64,000 bases of DNA from Marinobacterium jannaschii DSM 6295 (GCF_000620085.1 NZ_JHVJ01000005.1:1-64000); one strand, 5' to 3'; counted from the stretch's first letter, positions 1 to 8,708 are shown. The notes: generated from the sequence alone by a model not told the origin. Numbers and translations: made by a program.

Positions 1-159
1 CTTATCCTGAACCAGATGTTCATCCAACTCTGCCCCTAAAGCAGCCTCGGTGATCTGTTTAATCAGTGGGGTTAGCAGGCCGTCTTTCCCATTGAGATCT
101 TGGCCAGACTGAAGGGCCTTGGCGAAGGCCTGGATATCGATTTCGTATTTGTCAGACAT
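1..159 (-). CDS. IS256-family transposase, N-terminal part (runs off the left edge)
   Basis: Translation of the minus strand from the ATG at 157-159 gives 53 residues, beginning MSDKYEIDIQAFAK and containing GKDGLLTPLIKQITEAAL, the usual amino end of mutator-type (IS256 family) transposases, which cut and paste or copy an insertion sequence through a DDE active site. The catalytic part lies beyond the window. A purine-rich AGGGAG about nine bases before the ATG supports the start. The flanking 196-349 region carries IS-end-like motifs. Whether the element is intact cannot be judged here. Confidence 0.85.
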   Translation of the reverse strand, partial: MSDKYEIDIQAFAKALQSGQDLNGKDGLLTPLIKQITEAALGAELDEHLVQDK

Positions 160-195
160 GGTGTGTCACTCCCTGTAGGGGTCAAACTATAGAGG

Positions 196-219
196 TGACA
201 CAGAATTTTGAACACTACC
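196..219. repeat. Probable IS256-type terminal repeat
   Basis: Reading outward from the transposase start, the motif TGACACAGAA followed by TTTTGAACACTACC lies about 37 bases upstream of the ATG, a normal place for the terminal inverted repeat of this family. A very similar motif recurs at 326-350 (TGACACAGAA then CTATGAACACC). The opposite end of the element is outside the window, so pairing of ends cannot be confirmed. Confidence 0.5.
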
Positions 220-296
220 GAAAAAGTAGATGACTTTCTGATGAAGCTACCTAGATGAATCCACATAACACATATGAGCCGCCCCGCGTCAATGGA

Positions 297-349
297 GAGG
301 GTGTTCATAGTTCTGTGATTTACGCTGACACAGAACTATGAACACCCTC
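297..349. repeat. 53-bp perfect inverted repeat built from two IS-end motifs
   Basis: Positions 297-317 and 329-349 are perfect 21-base inverted copies separated by 11 bases. Each arm carries the GTGTTCATAGTTCTGTG motif, close to the IS end at 196-219. Together they look like two element ends facing each other, as left by a nested or collapsed insertion. No gene is seen in 160-510; the rest of that stretch (220-296 and 350-510) shows no feature I recognise. Confidence 0.6.
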
Positions 350-510
350 CAGCGCTCTCGCCGATTGCCCGGAGCGCTCTGATTTTACCTCGATACAACA
401 GCGCATACGTGAGTATCAGCAGCAACCGACTGAGACTGCTTAACCGGCGCTTCATGCACATGGTGTTAAGAACTATATTGGTGATGGCGGCCATGTAGCG
501 GCCATTCTGT

Positions 511-954
511 TCATGGGGCTGATTCTTTCATGAACTTATCTATTTCACTAAAGTAACCGGGTAGGATCTCTGCCAGAAAGGTTTTGCCCTTTTCCGTTAG
601 AGATACTTGCTTTGCTCGTTTGTCAGACGTGTCTGCCGAGAGGGTGATCAGGTGTTCATCTACCAGACTTCGCAGTGTACGGGTCATTACCGGGCGGGAC
701 ACGTCGACCCGTTCTGCTATCTCACTGGCGAGCAAGCTGGTTCTTTCCGGCTCCCGGTCTAGCACAATAAGGATCAGAAACCGCTGCTGGGAAATACCAT
801 GATGGCTAAAGTACGTTTCGAGCCGCCGTACCAGTAGGCTGGCCTGGCGCATCATTTTCAATGCCTGTTCGACCGAATCTACGTCCGCTGAAGGGTATTG
901 CTCGGCATACCCCCGAATCATCTGTCTTGTGGGTAGCTCTTTTAGGAAAAACAT
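511..954 (-). CDS. MarR-family transcriptional regulator
   Basis: A 147-residue protein with the winged-helix layout of MarR repressors: the recognition helix region is around residues 70-90 (ASEIAERVDVSRPVMTRTL) and the wing follows (DTSDKRAKQVSLTEKG). MarR proteins bind palindromic operators as dimers and release them on binding small phenolics or on oxidation. It lies 25 bases after the monooxygenase gene at 980-1267 and is probably co-transcribed with it from the palindromic region at 1282-1309, which suggests autoregulation. The ligand cannot be told from sequence. Confidence 0.85.
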   Translation of the reverse strand: MFFLKELPTRQMIRGYAEQYPSADVDSVEQALKMMRQASLLVRRLETYFSHHGISQQRFLILIVLDREPERTSLLASEIAERVDVSRPVMTRTLRSLVDEHLITLSADTSDKRAKQVSLTEKGKTFLAEILPGYFSEIDKFMKESAP

Positions 955-979
955 AATGCGTCCGGGCTTATTTCTATCG

Positions 980-1267
980 CTATGCCAGTTTTGTCAGCTT
1001 ACTGATTTCAACGGGCTTTGCTAACCACTCTTTATAGGACTCGAAAACGGGTGCGATATAGGGCATGGCGTAATGTCTATCCAGTGCGTCCTGATTCTCC
1101 CACTCTTCGTACAGGTACAAAGACGTTTCATCCTGGTGTACGGAAAATTGCCGGCAGCCCTCTTCATTCAAAGTGGGGGGCACGATACTCAGTAAGGCTT
1201 CTCTGGCATCGTTCATAAATTCAGGTTTAGGGCTGATTCTGGCGATAATAAATAGGTGCTCATGCAT
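980..1267 (-). CDS. Antibiotic biosynthesis monooxygenase (ABM) domain protein, YgiN-like
   Basis: A 95-residue single-domain protein with the ABM ferredoxin-like fold signature: a start like LFIIARISPKPEF, then REALLSIVPPTLNEEGCRQF, and the strand LYLYEEWENQDALDRHYAM. Members include quinol monooxygenases and cofactor-free oxygenases acting on quinones or flavonoids. It is the first gene of a two-gene unit with the MarR regulator at 511-954. Pairing a MarR sensor with a quinone-active enzyme suggests a response to quinones or other electrophiles; that is inference. Substrate unknown. Confidence 0.75.
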   Translation of the reverse strand: MHEHLFIIARISPKPEFMNDAREALLSIVPPTLNEEGCRQFSVHQDETSLYLYEEWENQDALDRHYAMPYIAPVFESYKEWLAKPVEISKLTKLA

Positions 1268-1281
1268 GGGAAAATCCTCTT

Positions 1282-1309
1282 AAATATGATTATCATGGTA
1301 ATCATATTT
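1282..1309. promoter_or_regulatory. Palindromic operator upstream of the monooxygenase-marR unit
   Basis: Perfect 11-base arms AAATATGATTA and TAATCATATTT flank the six bases TCATGG. The dyad ends about 15 bases upstream of the monooxygenase start (1267) and overlaps where its promoter should be, as expected for a MarR repressor operator. Binding by the 511-954 protein is inferred from position and symmetry only. Confidence 0.6.
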
Positions 1310-1420
1310 GCCTGCGGGTCAAGCATCGGTCTGAACTTTAAGATTGTGGATGAGGTGTTGCCGATCAGTCCTGCCGGTTAGGGTCGATATGGCGACTATC
1401 GCTGGTGACGGCGGTTGCAC

Positions 1421-1451
1421 AAAAAAGCCCGCCGGTTGAGGGGCGGGCTTT
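1421..1451 (-). terminator. Rho-independent terminator of the xdh-guaD operon
   Basis: Arms AGCCCGCC (1426-1433) and GGCGGGCT (1442-1449) form an 8-bp GC stem. On the minus strand the stem is followed by a run of six T. It lies 20 bases after the guaD stop codon, at the end of the minus-strand operon. Confidence 0.85.
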
Positions 1452-1470
1452 GGTATCTTGATTTAAGGAT

Positions 1471-2787
1471 TCAGCCACGCTGGTAGACGCAACGTCCGGC
1501 GGCGTAGGTCTCGAAGATGCTGCGGTCGTCACCCAGGGTCATCATTACGAACAGGCGTTCGTCGAGGCTCTGTACCTGCTGCATGCGGTAGTCCATCAGC
1601 GGGGTGGCCTGTTCATCGAGTACCACGAAGTCTGCTTCTTTACCCACTTCAAAGTTACCGATTTTGTCGTTCAGGCGCAGGGCTTCGGCACCGCCGAGCG
1701 TTGCCAGGTAGAGTGACTTGTAGGGGTGTAGCTTTTCTCCCTGCAGCTGCATCACCTTGTAGGCTTCATTAAGGGTCTGCAGGATCGAGAAGCTGGTACC
1801 GGCGCCGACATCGGTTCCCAGGCCGACATTGACTTCCATCTGCTCCATTTTCTTAAGGTCGAACAGGCCGCTGCCGAGAAACAGGTTGGAGGTCGGGCAG
1901 AAGGCGATGGCCGAGCCGCTGTCGGAGAGTTGCTGGCACTCTTTGTCACACAGGTGAATACCGTGGGCGAAGACAGAGCGTTCTGACAGCAGGTTGAAGT
2001 GCTTATAGACGTCCAGGTAGCTTTCCCGCTCCGGGAACAGTTCCAGTACCCATTCGACCTCTTTCTGGTTTTCTGACAGATGGGTGTGCATATAAAGGTC
2101 GGGGTATTCGTGCAGTAGCTGACCGGCAATCGCCAGCTGTTCGTCGCTACTGGTGGGGGCAAAGCGCGGTGTGACGGCGTAGTGCAGTCGGCCTTTGCCG
2201 TGCCAGCGTTCGATCAGCTCTTTGCTGTCTTTGTAGCCGGATTCCGGCGTATCCAGCAGGTAGTCCGGCGCGTTGCGGTCCATCAGCACCTTACCGGCGA
2301 TCATCCGCAGGTTGTATTTCTCGGCGGTTTCAAAGAAGGCGTCGACCGATTCTTTGTGCACGGTGCCAAACACCAGGGCAGTGGTGGTGCCGTTGCGCAT
2401 CAATTCGGTGAGGAAGCGGTCTGCCACGTCGTGGGCGTGGTGCTCGTCGCTGAACTCGTTTTCCGCCGGGAAGGTGTAGTTATTCAGCCAGTCCAGCAGC
2501 TGCTCGCCGTAGGAGGCGATCATACCGGTCTGGGGAAAGTGGATATGGGTATCGATAAAGCCGGGTGTGATCAGCGAGCGGTGGTATTCGGTCACGGTGA
2601 CATCATCGCCCAGGGTTGGCAGCAGCTCAGCGGCTTCACCCACCGCCTTGACATGACCATCCTCGACTACCAGCAGGCCATCGGCGAAGTACTGGTAGGA
2701 ATTTTCCAGCCCCACCAGCGCCGGGTCGGCGGTGCTGTGGATGATGGCGGAACGGTATGCCTTGATAGAAGGATTCATAACTGTCAT
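1471..2787 (-). CDS. guaD: Guanine deaminase
   Basis: A 438-residue amidohydrolase that hydrolyses guanine to xanthine and ammonia. The zinc-binding motif HIH is at residues 81-83 (PGFIDTHIHFPQTG). Further ligand regions are MHTHLSE near 234, FAHGIHLCD near 275 and GLGTDVGAG near 325, all typical of bacterial GuaD, and the length is normal for the family. It is the last gene of the xdhA-xdhB-xdhC-guaD operon, so its product xanthine feeds directly into the xanthine dehydrogenase encoded just upstream. ATG codons at 2787 and 2778 are both possible starts. Confidence 0.93.
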   Translation of the reverse strand: MTVMNPSIKAYRSAIIHSTADPALVGLENSYQYFADGLLVVEDGHVKAVGEAAELLPTLGDDVTVTEYHRSLITPGFIDTHIHFPQTGMIASYGEQLLDWLNNYTFPAENEFSDEHHAHDVADRFLTELMRNGTTTALVFGTVHKESVDAFFETAEKYNLRMIAGKVLMDRNAPDYLLDTPESGYKDSKELIERWHGKGRLHYAVTPRFAPTSSDEQLAIAGQLLHEYPDLYMHTHLSENQKEVEWVLELFPERESYLDVYKHFNLLSERSVFAHGIHLCDKECQQLSDSGSAIAFCPTSNLFLGSGLFDLKKMEQMEVNVGLGTDVGAGTSFSILQTLNEAYKVMQLQGEKLHPYKSLYLATLGGAEALRLNDKIGNFEVGKEADFVVLDEQATPLMDYRMQQVQSLDERLFVMMTLGDDRSIFETYAAGRCVYQRG

Positions 2788-2806
2788 TTACTCGTTTTTA
2801 TTCTGT

Positions 2807-3694
2807 TCAGGCAACCCGGTGTATCTTCCCGGTTGCGCCTTTACTCTGATCTTTGTCTGTTACAGCCCGGTCACTGTCATTGTGTTGTTCGGCGGATGCT
2901 GCCGCCTGATAACGGGCGATTACTTCACCGGCGACAGAGACGGCGATCTCGGCGGGCAGCTTGCCGGTCACTTCCGGCAGGCCCATGGGGCAGACCATCT
3001 TGTCGATCACCTGATCGCTGAAACCCTTGGCGCGCAGGCGATGCTCAAACTTCTTGCGCTTGGTGCGCGAGCCGATCAGGCCGTAGTAGCCGAAGTCGTC
3101 GCGTTTGAGGATCTTCTCGGTCAGTTCCTGGTCGAGCTGGTGGTTGTGGGTCATGACGATATAGAAGGTGCCTGGTGGCAGGTCTTCGATCTCATCCACC
3201 GGGTACTCGCTGACGATCTTCTCCACTCCGGCCGGGACATGCTCGGGAAATTCGTGATCGCGGCCATCGATCCAGCTCACATGACAGGGCAGGGAGGCCA
3301 GAATCGGTACCAGTGCCTTGGCTACATGGCCGGCGCCGAACAGGGCGATATGCAGCGGAGCAATCCCCACAGGCTCGAACAGCAACGAAGTGGCGCCACC
3401 GCAGCACTGGCCCAGGGAAGCCCCCAGTGAGAAGCTCTGCACGCGGGCATCGCTGCATTGTTCTTCCAGCATCTGTCGTGCCAGCTTAGTGGCTTTGTGT
3501 TCCAGATGGCCGCCGCCGATGGTGTCGAAGGTACGGCCCGCGGTAACCACCATTTTGGCGCCGGTATTTCGCGGGGTGGAGCCTTTTTCTTCGACTACGG
3601 TCACCATCACGCAGGGTTTTCCTGCTTGTTGCAGGCTGCTGAGTGCGGTGAGCCAGCTTTCGCTGTTCCAGTTGTTATTGTTTTGATTGCTCAT
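2807..3694 (-). CDS. xdhC: Xanthine dehydrogenase accessory protein XdhC
   Basis: A 295-residue protein of the XdhC/CoxI family, which binds molybdenum cofactor, aids its sulfuration and inserts it into xanthine dehydrogenase. Visible signatures are the N-terminal VTVVEEKGSTPRNTGAKMVV, the CCGGATSLLF cysteine segment near residue 90, and a Rossmann-like C-terminal part starting LFGAGHVAKALVPIL. It sits between xdhB and guaD with short gaps (57 and 19 bases), consistent with one transcript. It is a cytoplasmic chaperone and not part of the mature enzyme. Confidence 0.93.
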   Translation of the reverse strand: MSNQNNNNWNSESWLTALSSLQQAGKPCVMVTVVEEKGSTPRNTGAKMVVTAGRTFDTIGGGHLEHKATKLARQMLEEQCSDARVQSFSLGASLGQCCGGATSLLFEPVGIAPLHIALFGAGHVAKALVPILASLPCHVSWIDGRDHEFPEHVPAGVEKIVSEYPVDEIEDLPPGTFYIVMTHNHQLDQELTEKILKRDDFGYYGLIGSRTKRKKFEHRLRAKGFSDQVIDKMVCPMGLPEVTGKLPAEIAVSVAGEVIARYQAAASAEQHNDSDRAVTDKDQSKGATGKIHRVA

Positions 3695-3751
3695 GCTTAT
3701 TGGCCTCGTTCGGGGTGGCCCGGCAGCCTGGTGCTGGCCGGGCCACCGCTG

Positions 3752-6148
3752 TCAGACGGTCTGCTCGGTGGATGTGGTGGCGTCGGCTGCGGCTTTATGG
3801 GCCTTCATCGCCTCGACCGCCCAGAGTACCCGTTCCGGTGTTGCCGGCGCGTCTACCTTAGGACTGACCTTGTAGTCAGCCACGCTGGCGATCGCATCCT
3901 TGATGGCACAGAACACCGAGATACCCAGCATAAACGGTGGTTCACCGACCGCTTTGGAGTTGAATACGGTGTCTTCCGGGTTTTTGCGGTTTTCCACCAG
4001 GCGCACCCGGAAGTCGATCGGCATATCCGCCACGGCAGGGATCTTGTATCCCGCAGGACCGGAGGTCATCAGGCGGCCCTGATCGTTCCATACCAGCTCT
4101 TCGGTGGTAAGCCAGCCAGCACCCTGAACGAAAGCGCCCTCAATCTGACCAATATCGATCGCCGGGTTCAGCGAGGCACCGACATCGTGCAGGATATCGG
4201 CACGGAGTATCTTGTACTCACCGGTCAGGGTATCGATGATCACTTCTGAGCAGGCTGCACCATAAGCATAGTAATAGAAGGGCCTGCCGCGGGCGTTGTC
4301 GCGGTCGTAGTAGATCTTCGGCGTCCGGTAGAAGCCGGTGCTCGACAGCGAGATCTGGTGGAAGTAGGCCAGTTCGATAAACTCGGCGAACGGCATGACC
4401 TTGTCGCGGATCAGCACGTGATTGTTCTTGAAGGAGACATCTTCCGGGGTTACCTGGAAGTGGCTCACGGCAAAGTCGATCAGGCGCTGGCGAATAGTGA
4501 TTGCTGCATTCTGCGCTGCCTTACCGTTAAGGTCGGTGCCGGAGGATGCTGCCGTCGGAGAGGTGTTCGGCACCTTGTCTGTGTTGGTGGCAGTGATCTG
4601 TATGTTGTCGATATCGACCTGGAACTCTTCGGCGACGATTTGCGCCACCTTAGTGTTGAGGCCCTGACCCATCTCGGTACCACCGTGGTTGAGGTGGATA
4701 CTGCCATCGGTATAGATATGGATCAGCGCACCGGCCTGATTCAGGAAGGTGGCGGTAAAGGATATACCGAACTTCACCGGTGTCAGTGCCAGGCCTTTTT
4801 TCAGAATCGGGCTTTTGCGGTTGTACTCGGCGATCTCGACGCGGCGTTTCTGGTACTCACTGCTTTCTTCAAGGTCAGCGATCATCTCGTGGATGATATT
4901 GTCTTCGACCTTCTGGTAGTAGTGGGTGTAGTTGCGGTCTTCCTTGCCGTAGAAATTACGCTTACGGATCTCCAGCGGATCTTCACCCAGGTTACGGGCG
5001 ATCTCATCGAGGAAGATCTCCGGCATAATCAGACCCTGCGGGCCACCGAAACCACGGTAGGCGGTATTGGAGGCGGTGTGGGTCTTACAGCGGTACCCGG
5101 TGACGGTGGCATCACCCAGGTAGTAGCTGTTGTCGGAGTGGAACATCGCGCGGTCGACAATGGAGTTGGAGAGGTCGGGCGAGTAGCCGCAGTTACCGGC
5201 CAGCTTCATCTCAGTGCCCTGAATCACGCCGCGTTCGTCGTAGCCGATATCGTACTGGTTGTAGAAGGGGTGACGCTTACCGGTCATCACCATATCTTCC
5301 ATCCGCGGCAGGCGCATCTTGGTGGGCCGGCCGGTATGGTGGGCGATAACCGCCGCGATACAGGCGGGCATAGCAAACTGACTCTCTTTACCGCCAAAGC
5401 CACCGCCCATACGGCGCATATCCACCACCACTTTGTTGAACGGTACACCCAATACCTCAGCCACCAGTTTCTGGGCCTCGGTTGGGTTCTGGCTGGAACA
5501 GAACACGATCATGCCGCCATCTTCGGTAGGGATCACCGAGGAGATCTGGGTTTCCAGGTAAAAGTGTTCCTGGCCACCTATATGCACAGCTCCCTGCAGG
5601 CGGTGGGTGGCTTTTTCCAGAGCCGCTGCTGAATCGCCCCGCTGATGGGTGTGGGGCTCGCTGATGTAGCTCTCTTTCTCCAGGGCTTCTTCCACGGAGA
5701 GGATAGGATCGAGATCTTCATACTCGATCACGGCAGCCATCGCCGCCTTGCGGGCTGTTTCCAGGCTGCTGGCACCGACAGCGATCACCGGCTGGCCGAT
5801 ATACTGCACAATGCCATCGGCCAGTAGCGGATCACCCGGCAGTACAGCACCTATATCCAGCTGGCCCGGCACGTCTTCTGCGGTAATGGCGATTGCCACC
5901 CCGGGAATCTCGTAGCAGGGGCTGAGGTCGATCTTTTTGATGCGGGCATGGGCTTTTTCGCTCATACGAGCGTAAGCATGCAGCTGGTTAGGGAATTCCA
6001 GCCGGTCGTCGACATAGGTGGCTTCGCCGCACACCTGCTTGTCGGCACTCTCATGTTTAACACTGCGGCCGACACCGGTTTTCAGATCTTGCTTCACCAG
6101 CGCAAGCATCTCTTCGACTGTTTTGGTATTTGCGTGATGATTAGACAT
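3752..6148 (-). CDS. xdhB: Xanthine dehydrogenase, molybdopterin-binding subunit
   Basis: A 798-residue large subunit that oxidises hypoxanthine and xanthine at the molybdenum centre. Family signatures are the N-terminal hammerhead domain, RRMGGGFGGKES for cofactor contact, GGTEMGQGLNTK, and the catalytic glutamate in KAVGEPPFMLG near the C-terminus. Its length is usual for the bacterial XDHB type. Its start overlaps the end of xdhA by eight bases, which points to translational coupling and 1:1 synthesis of the two subunits. Confidence 0.95.
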   Translation of the reverse strand: MSNHHANTKTVEEMLALVKQDLKTGVGRSVKHESADKQVCGEATYVDDRLEFPNQLHAYARMSEKAHARIKKIDLSPCYEIPGVAIAITAEDVPGQLDIGAVLPGDPLLADGIVQYIGQPVIAVGASSLETARKAAMAAVIEYEDLDPILSVEEALEKESYISEPHTHQRGDSAAALEKATHRLQGAVHIGGQEHFYLETQISSVIPTEDGGMIVFCSSQNPTEAQKLVAEVLGVPFNKVVVDMRRMGGGFGGKESQFAMPACIAAVIAHHTGRPTKMRLPRMEDMVMTGKRHPFYNQYDIGYDERGVIQGTEMKLAGNCGYSPDLSNSIVDRAMFHSDNSYYLGDATVTGYRCKTHTASNTAYRGFGGPQGLIMPEIFLDEIARNLGEDPLEIRKRNFYGKEDRNYTHYYQKVEDNIIHEMIADLEESSEYQKRRVEIAEYNRKSPILKKGLALTPVKFGISFTATFLNQAGALIHIYTDGSIHLNHGGTEMGQGLNTKVAQIVAEEFQVDIDNIQITATNTDKVPNTSPTAASSGTDLNGKAAQNAAITIRQRLIDFAVSHFQVTPEDVSFKNNHVLIRDKVMPFAEFIELAYFHQISLSSTGFYRTPKIYYDRDNARGRPFYYYAYGAACSEVIIDTLTGEYKILRADILHDVGASLNPAIDIGQIEGAFVQGAGWLTTEELVWNDQGRLMTSGPAGYKIPAVADMPIDFRVRLVENRKNPEDTVFNSKAVGEPPFMLGISVFCAIKDAIASVADYKVSPKVDAPATPERVLWAVEAMKAHKAAADATTSTEQTV

Positions 6149-7580
6149 AAGCGGTTACCCGTGTTTCAACCTCGACGATCTGACTCTCAATAAAGTAACG
6201 CTGCAGCAGGTTGCGGGCTGTCAGCATGCGGTACTCCCTGGATGCGCGGAAATCTGAGATTGGTGCGAAATCCTGTTCCAGTGCCTCCATCGCCTTATTG
6301 ATGGTGGCCTGATTCCAGGCGCTGCCGATCAGTACTTTTTCACAATGACTGGCGCGCTTCGGAATCGCCGCCATGCCACCGAAGGCAATACAGGCATCGG
6401 TCACCACATCGTTTTCTACACTGATGTTCAGCGCACCCAGCACGGCAGAGATATCATCGTCCAGGCGCTTGGAGATCTTGTAAGCACGGAACTGATCCGC
6501 CGCCGGAGCCCGTGGCACCACGACCTTCTCGATAAATTCCGATTCTTCCAGCAGCGTCACTTTATAGTCGACGAAGAACTGTTCCAGTGGCATCGCGCGG
6601 CGTTGATCACCCTTGCGCAACACAATCTGTGCGTTCAGGGCGATCAGGGCCGGTGGCGCGTCGCCGATCGGGGAGGCGTTACCGATATTGCCGCCCAGGG
6701 TGCCCTGGTTACGGATCTGCAGGGAGGCAAAGCGGTGCAGCAGGTTGCCGAAATCCGGATAGTCTTTAGACAGTGCGCTGTAGCATTTGCTCAGCGGTGC
6801 TGCTGCGCCCAGCTCGATACGGTCTTCAAACACTTCCGCCTGTGCCATCTCTTTGATATCGCCGACGTAGATCAGTCTATCCAGTTCACGATGGAACTGA
6901 GTGACCTCCAGCGCCAGGTCGGTACCGCCAGCCAGCAGACGGGCGTCCGGGTGTTGCAGCAGCAGGGCGGCAAGCTCATCTGAAGTTCTTGGATTGTGGC
7001 ACTGGTGGTTACCGTGCTGCAGTTCACTGATCTGTTCAGATTGCAGCTTTTTCAGACGCTCGACGGTAGCCGCTTCACGCAGTGTGAACTGGTCGTCAGC
7101 AGTGTCCTCGTACATGGCAAAAGCGGCATCCAGAATTGGACGGTAGCCGGTGCAGCGGCAGAGGTTGCCCGCCAGGGCTTCCAACACTTCGTCCTTATCC
7201 GGGGAAGCATTGTTTTTGCCTAAGGCGAACAGGGACATCACGATGCCCGGGGTACAGAAACCACACTGCGAACCGTGCTTGTCGACCATCGCCTGCTGGG
7301 ACTTATGCAGCTTGCCCTGATGTTTCAGGTCTTCCACGGTGATCAGCTGTTTTCCATCCAGTGCGGAAACGAAAGTAAGGCAGGCATTGATACTCTTATA
7401 GCGGATGCTGTCGCCATCCAACTCACCCAGCACCACCGTGCAAGCACCGCAATCGCCCGAAGCACAACCCTCTTTAGTACCGGTCTTGGCGACCTGCTCG
7501 CGCAGGTAGTTCAGCACCGTCATATTAGGGTCAAGGCTGTGCTCCTCCCTTAATTCCTGATTGAGCAAGAACTTAATCAA
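6141..7580 (-). CDS. xdhA: Xanthine dehydrogenase, iron-sulfur/FAD subunit
   Basis: A 479-residue small subunit that passes electrons from the molybdenum centre through two [2Fe-2S] clusters to FAD and NAD+. The plant-type ferredoxin cysteines are in CASGDCGAC (about residues 39-47), the second cluster in CGFCTPG plus CRCTGYRP, and the FAD site includes LAGGTDLALEV and GNIGNASPIGD. The start codon is TTG at 7578-7580, supported by AGGAG eight bases upstream and by the N-terminal alignment. First gene of the operon, below the palindromes at 7645-7682. Confidence 0.95.
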   Translation of the reverse strand: MIKFLLNQELREEHSLDPNMTVLNYLREQVAKTGTKEGCASGDCGACTVVLGELDGDSIRYKSINACLTFVSALDGKQLITVEDLKHQGKLHKSQQAMVDKHGSQCGFCTPGIVMSLFALGKNNASPDKDEVLEALAGNLCRCTGYRPILDAAFAMYEDTADDQFTLREAATVERLKKLQSEQISELQHGNHQCHNPRTSDELAALLLQHPDARLLAGGTDLALEVTQFHRELDRLIYVGDIKEMAQAEVFEDRIELGAAAPLSKCYSALSKDYPDFGNLLHRFASLQIRNQGTLGGNIGNASPIGDAPPALIALNAQIVLRKGDQRRAMPLEQFFVDYKVTLLEESEFIEKVVVPRAPAADQFRAYKISKRLDDDISAVLGALNISVENDVVTDACIAFGGMAAIPKRASHCEKVLIGSAWNQATINKAMEALEQDFAPISDFRASREYRMLTARNLLQRYFIESQIVEVETRVTAYV

Positions 7581-7644
7581 GGGGGATTCTCCTGTTTTGT
7601 ATTTATTATGTTGAGTGTTTGTATACAGCGATTTAAGTAAAACC

Positions 7645-7682
7645 TGACTTTTAAGTCAATAATTAAATTGACTCAGGAGTCA
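7645..7682. promoter_or_regulatory. Twin palindromic operator upstream of xdhA
   Basis: Two perfect dyads with the same pattern lie 24 bases centre to centre: TGACTT-TT-AAGTCA at 7645-7658 and TGACTC-AG-GAGTCA at 7669-7682. They sit 65-102 bases upstream of the xdhA start, in the xdhA/DUF599 divergent region 7581-7886. Two identical half-site patterns about two helical turns apart suggest cooperative binding of a dimeric regulator of purine catabolism. No such regulator gene is adjacent. A minus-strand TATACA or CATAAT could be the -10; I could not choose between them. Confidence 0.55.
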
Positions 7683-7886
7683 GAAAAAAATTCATACAGT
7701 CCTCTCAGGCAGCATTTTCCTGCGGCTGATCCCTGTATTCAGACTAGATCAGCGCGCGCCTGGCGGCAGGCGAGCTGGTCGTTTAAGTCGGCCAGGGCGA
7801 TGCCGGGTGCGCTATCGAAGCGATACTGAATGCAGTATCCTGTTAGGCCTTAACCCACTGAAAAAACGGGAATATTGGTAAAATCT

Positions 7887-8621
7887 ATGGAAGCGATGAT
7901 TCAGTTCTGCACTGAAAACTGGCTCAACCTGCTGGCACTGGGCTGGTTTCTGGTCTGCTTCACCGGTTACATGCGCTATGCACGCCTGAAGAGTTACACA
8001 ACCCCCTGCCTGGCCAGTGTGCTGCATCTGTATCGAACTGAGTGGATGATGCATATGCTGGAACGTGATGTGCGTATTGCGGATACCACGGCGATTGCCA
8101 ACCTTGAGCGTAGCGTGGCGTTTTTCGCCTCCACAACCATACTGGTGCTGGCCGGTCTGCTGACGGTACTGGGGTCGACGGAGAAGGCGATCGGCGTGAT
8201 TCAGCACATTCCGTTTGCTTATCCGGCTACGCAGCAGGAGTGGGAGCTTAAACTGCTGGTGCTGATCATCCTGTTTGTCTATGCCTTCTTTAAGTTCACC
8301 TGGAGCCTGCGCCAGTATGGCTTTGCCTCGGTGATGATCGGAGGCGCCCCGCATCCGAATGAGGATATCTCTGATTCCCAGCGCCGCAGCCACGCCAATC
8401 GCATCGCCAAGATGGCATCGATGGCTGCGAATAATTTCAATATTGGCTTGCGTACCTACTATTTCAGCCTGGCGGTACTGGGTTGGTTTATCAGCCCCTG
8501 GGTATTTATGATCGTCTCGTCAATTACCGTTTACGTGCTCTATGGTCGTGAATTTACCTCTTCGACGCTGAAAACCCTGATGATGAGCACGGGCGAAAAT
8601 CATAGCGGCGAGCAGATCTGA
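7887..8621 (+). CDS. DUF599 family membrane protein
   Basis: A 244-residue inner-membrane protein matching the DUF599 family. Hydrophobic segments are visible near residues 10-25 (LNLLALGWFLVCF), 75-95 (FFASTTILVLAGLLTVL), 125-140 (LLVLIILFVYAFF) and a C-terminal pair (YYFSLAVLGWFISPWVFMIVSSITVYVL). The long middle loop carries SQRRSHANRIAKMASMAANNF. No biochemical function is established for the family. ATG at 7887 is preferred over an in-frame TTG at 7875, but neither has a strong ribosome-binding site. Transcribed divergently from xdhA. Confidence 0.75.
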   Translation: MEAMIQFCTENWLNLLALGWFLVCFTGYMRYARLKSYTTPCLASVLHLYRTEWMMHMLERDVRIADTTAIANLERSVAFFASTTILVLAGLLTVLGSTEKAIGVIQHIPFAYPATQQEWELKLLVLIILFVYAFFKFTWSLRQYGFASVMIGGAPHPNEDISDSQRRSHANRIAKMASMAANNFNIGLRTYYFSLAVLGWFISPWVFMIVSSITVYVLYGREFTSSTLKTLMMSTGENHSGEQI

Positions 8622-8651
8622 TTGTTCCTGTCCGCATCACCACAGACACAG

Positions 8652-8687
8652 CAACAGGGCCTCGGCGTAGGTCCTGTTGATTTTTTT
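8652..8687 (+). terminator. Rho-independent terminator after the DUF599 gene
   Basis: Arms CAACAGGGCC (8652-8661) and GGTCCTGTTG (8670-8679) pair over ten positions with one G-T wobble around an 8-base loop, and are followed by ATTTTTTT. It separates the DUF599 gene from the htpG heat-shock promoter. Confidence 0.85.
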
Positions 8688-8708
8688 CAATTCAATCGCA
8701 TTTTGTTC

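Noticed and set aside
4358-5632. Long plus-strand open frame (424 codons) opposite xdhB
   Set aside because: It lies wholly antisense to a clear xdhB, has no family motif and no ribosome-binding site; such shadows are common in GC-rich genes.
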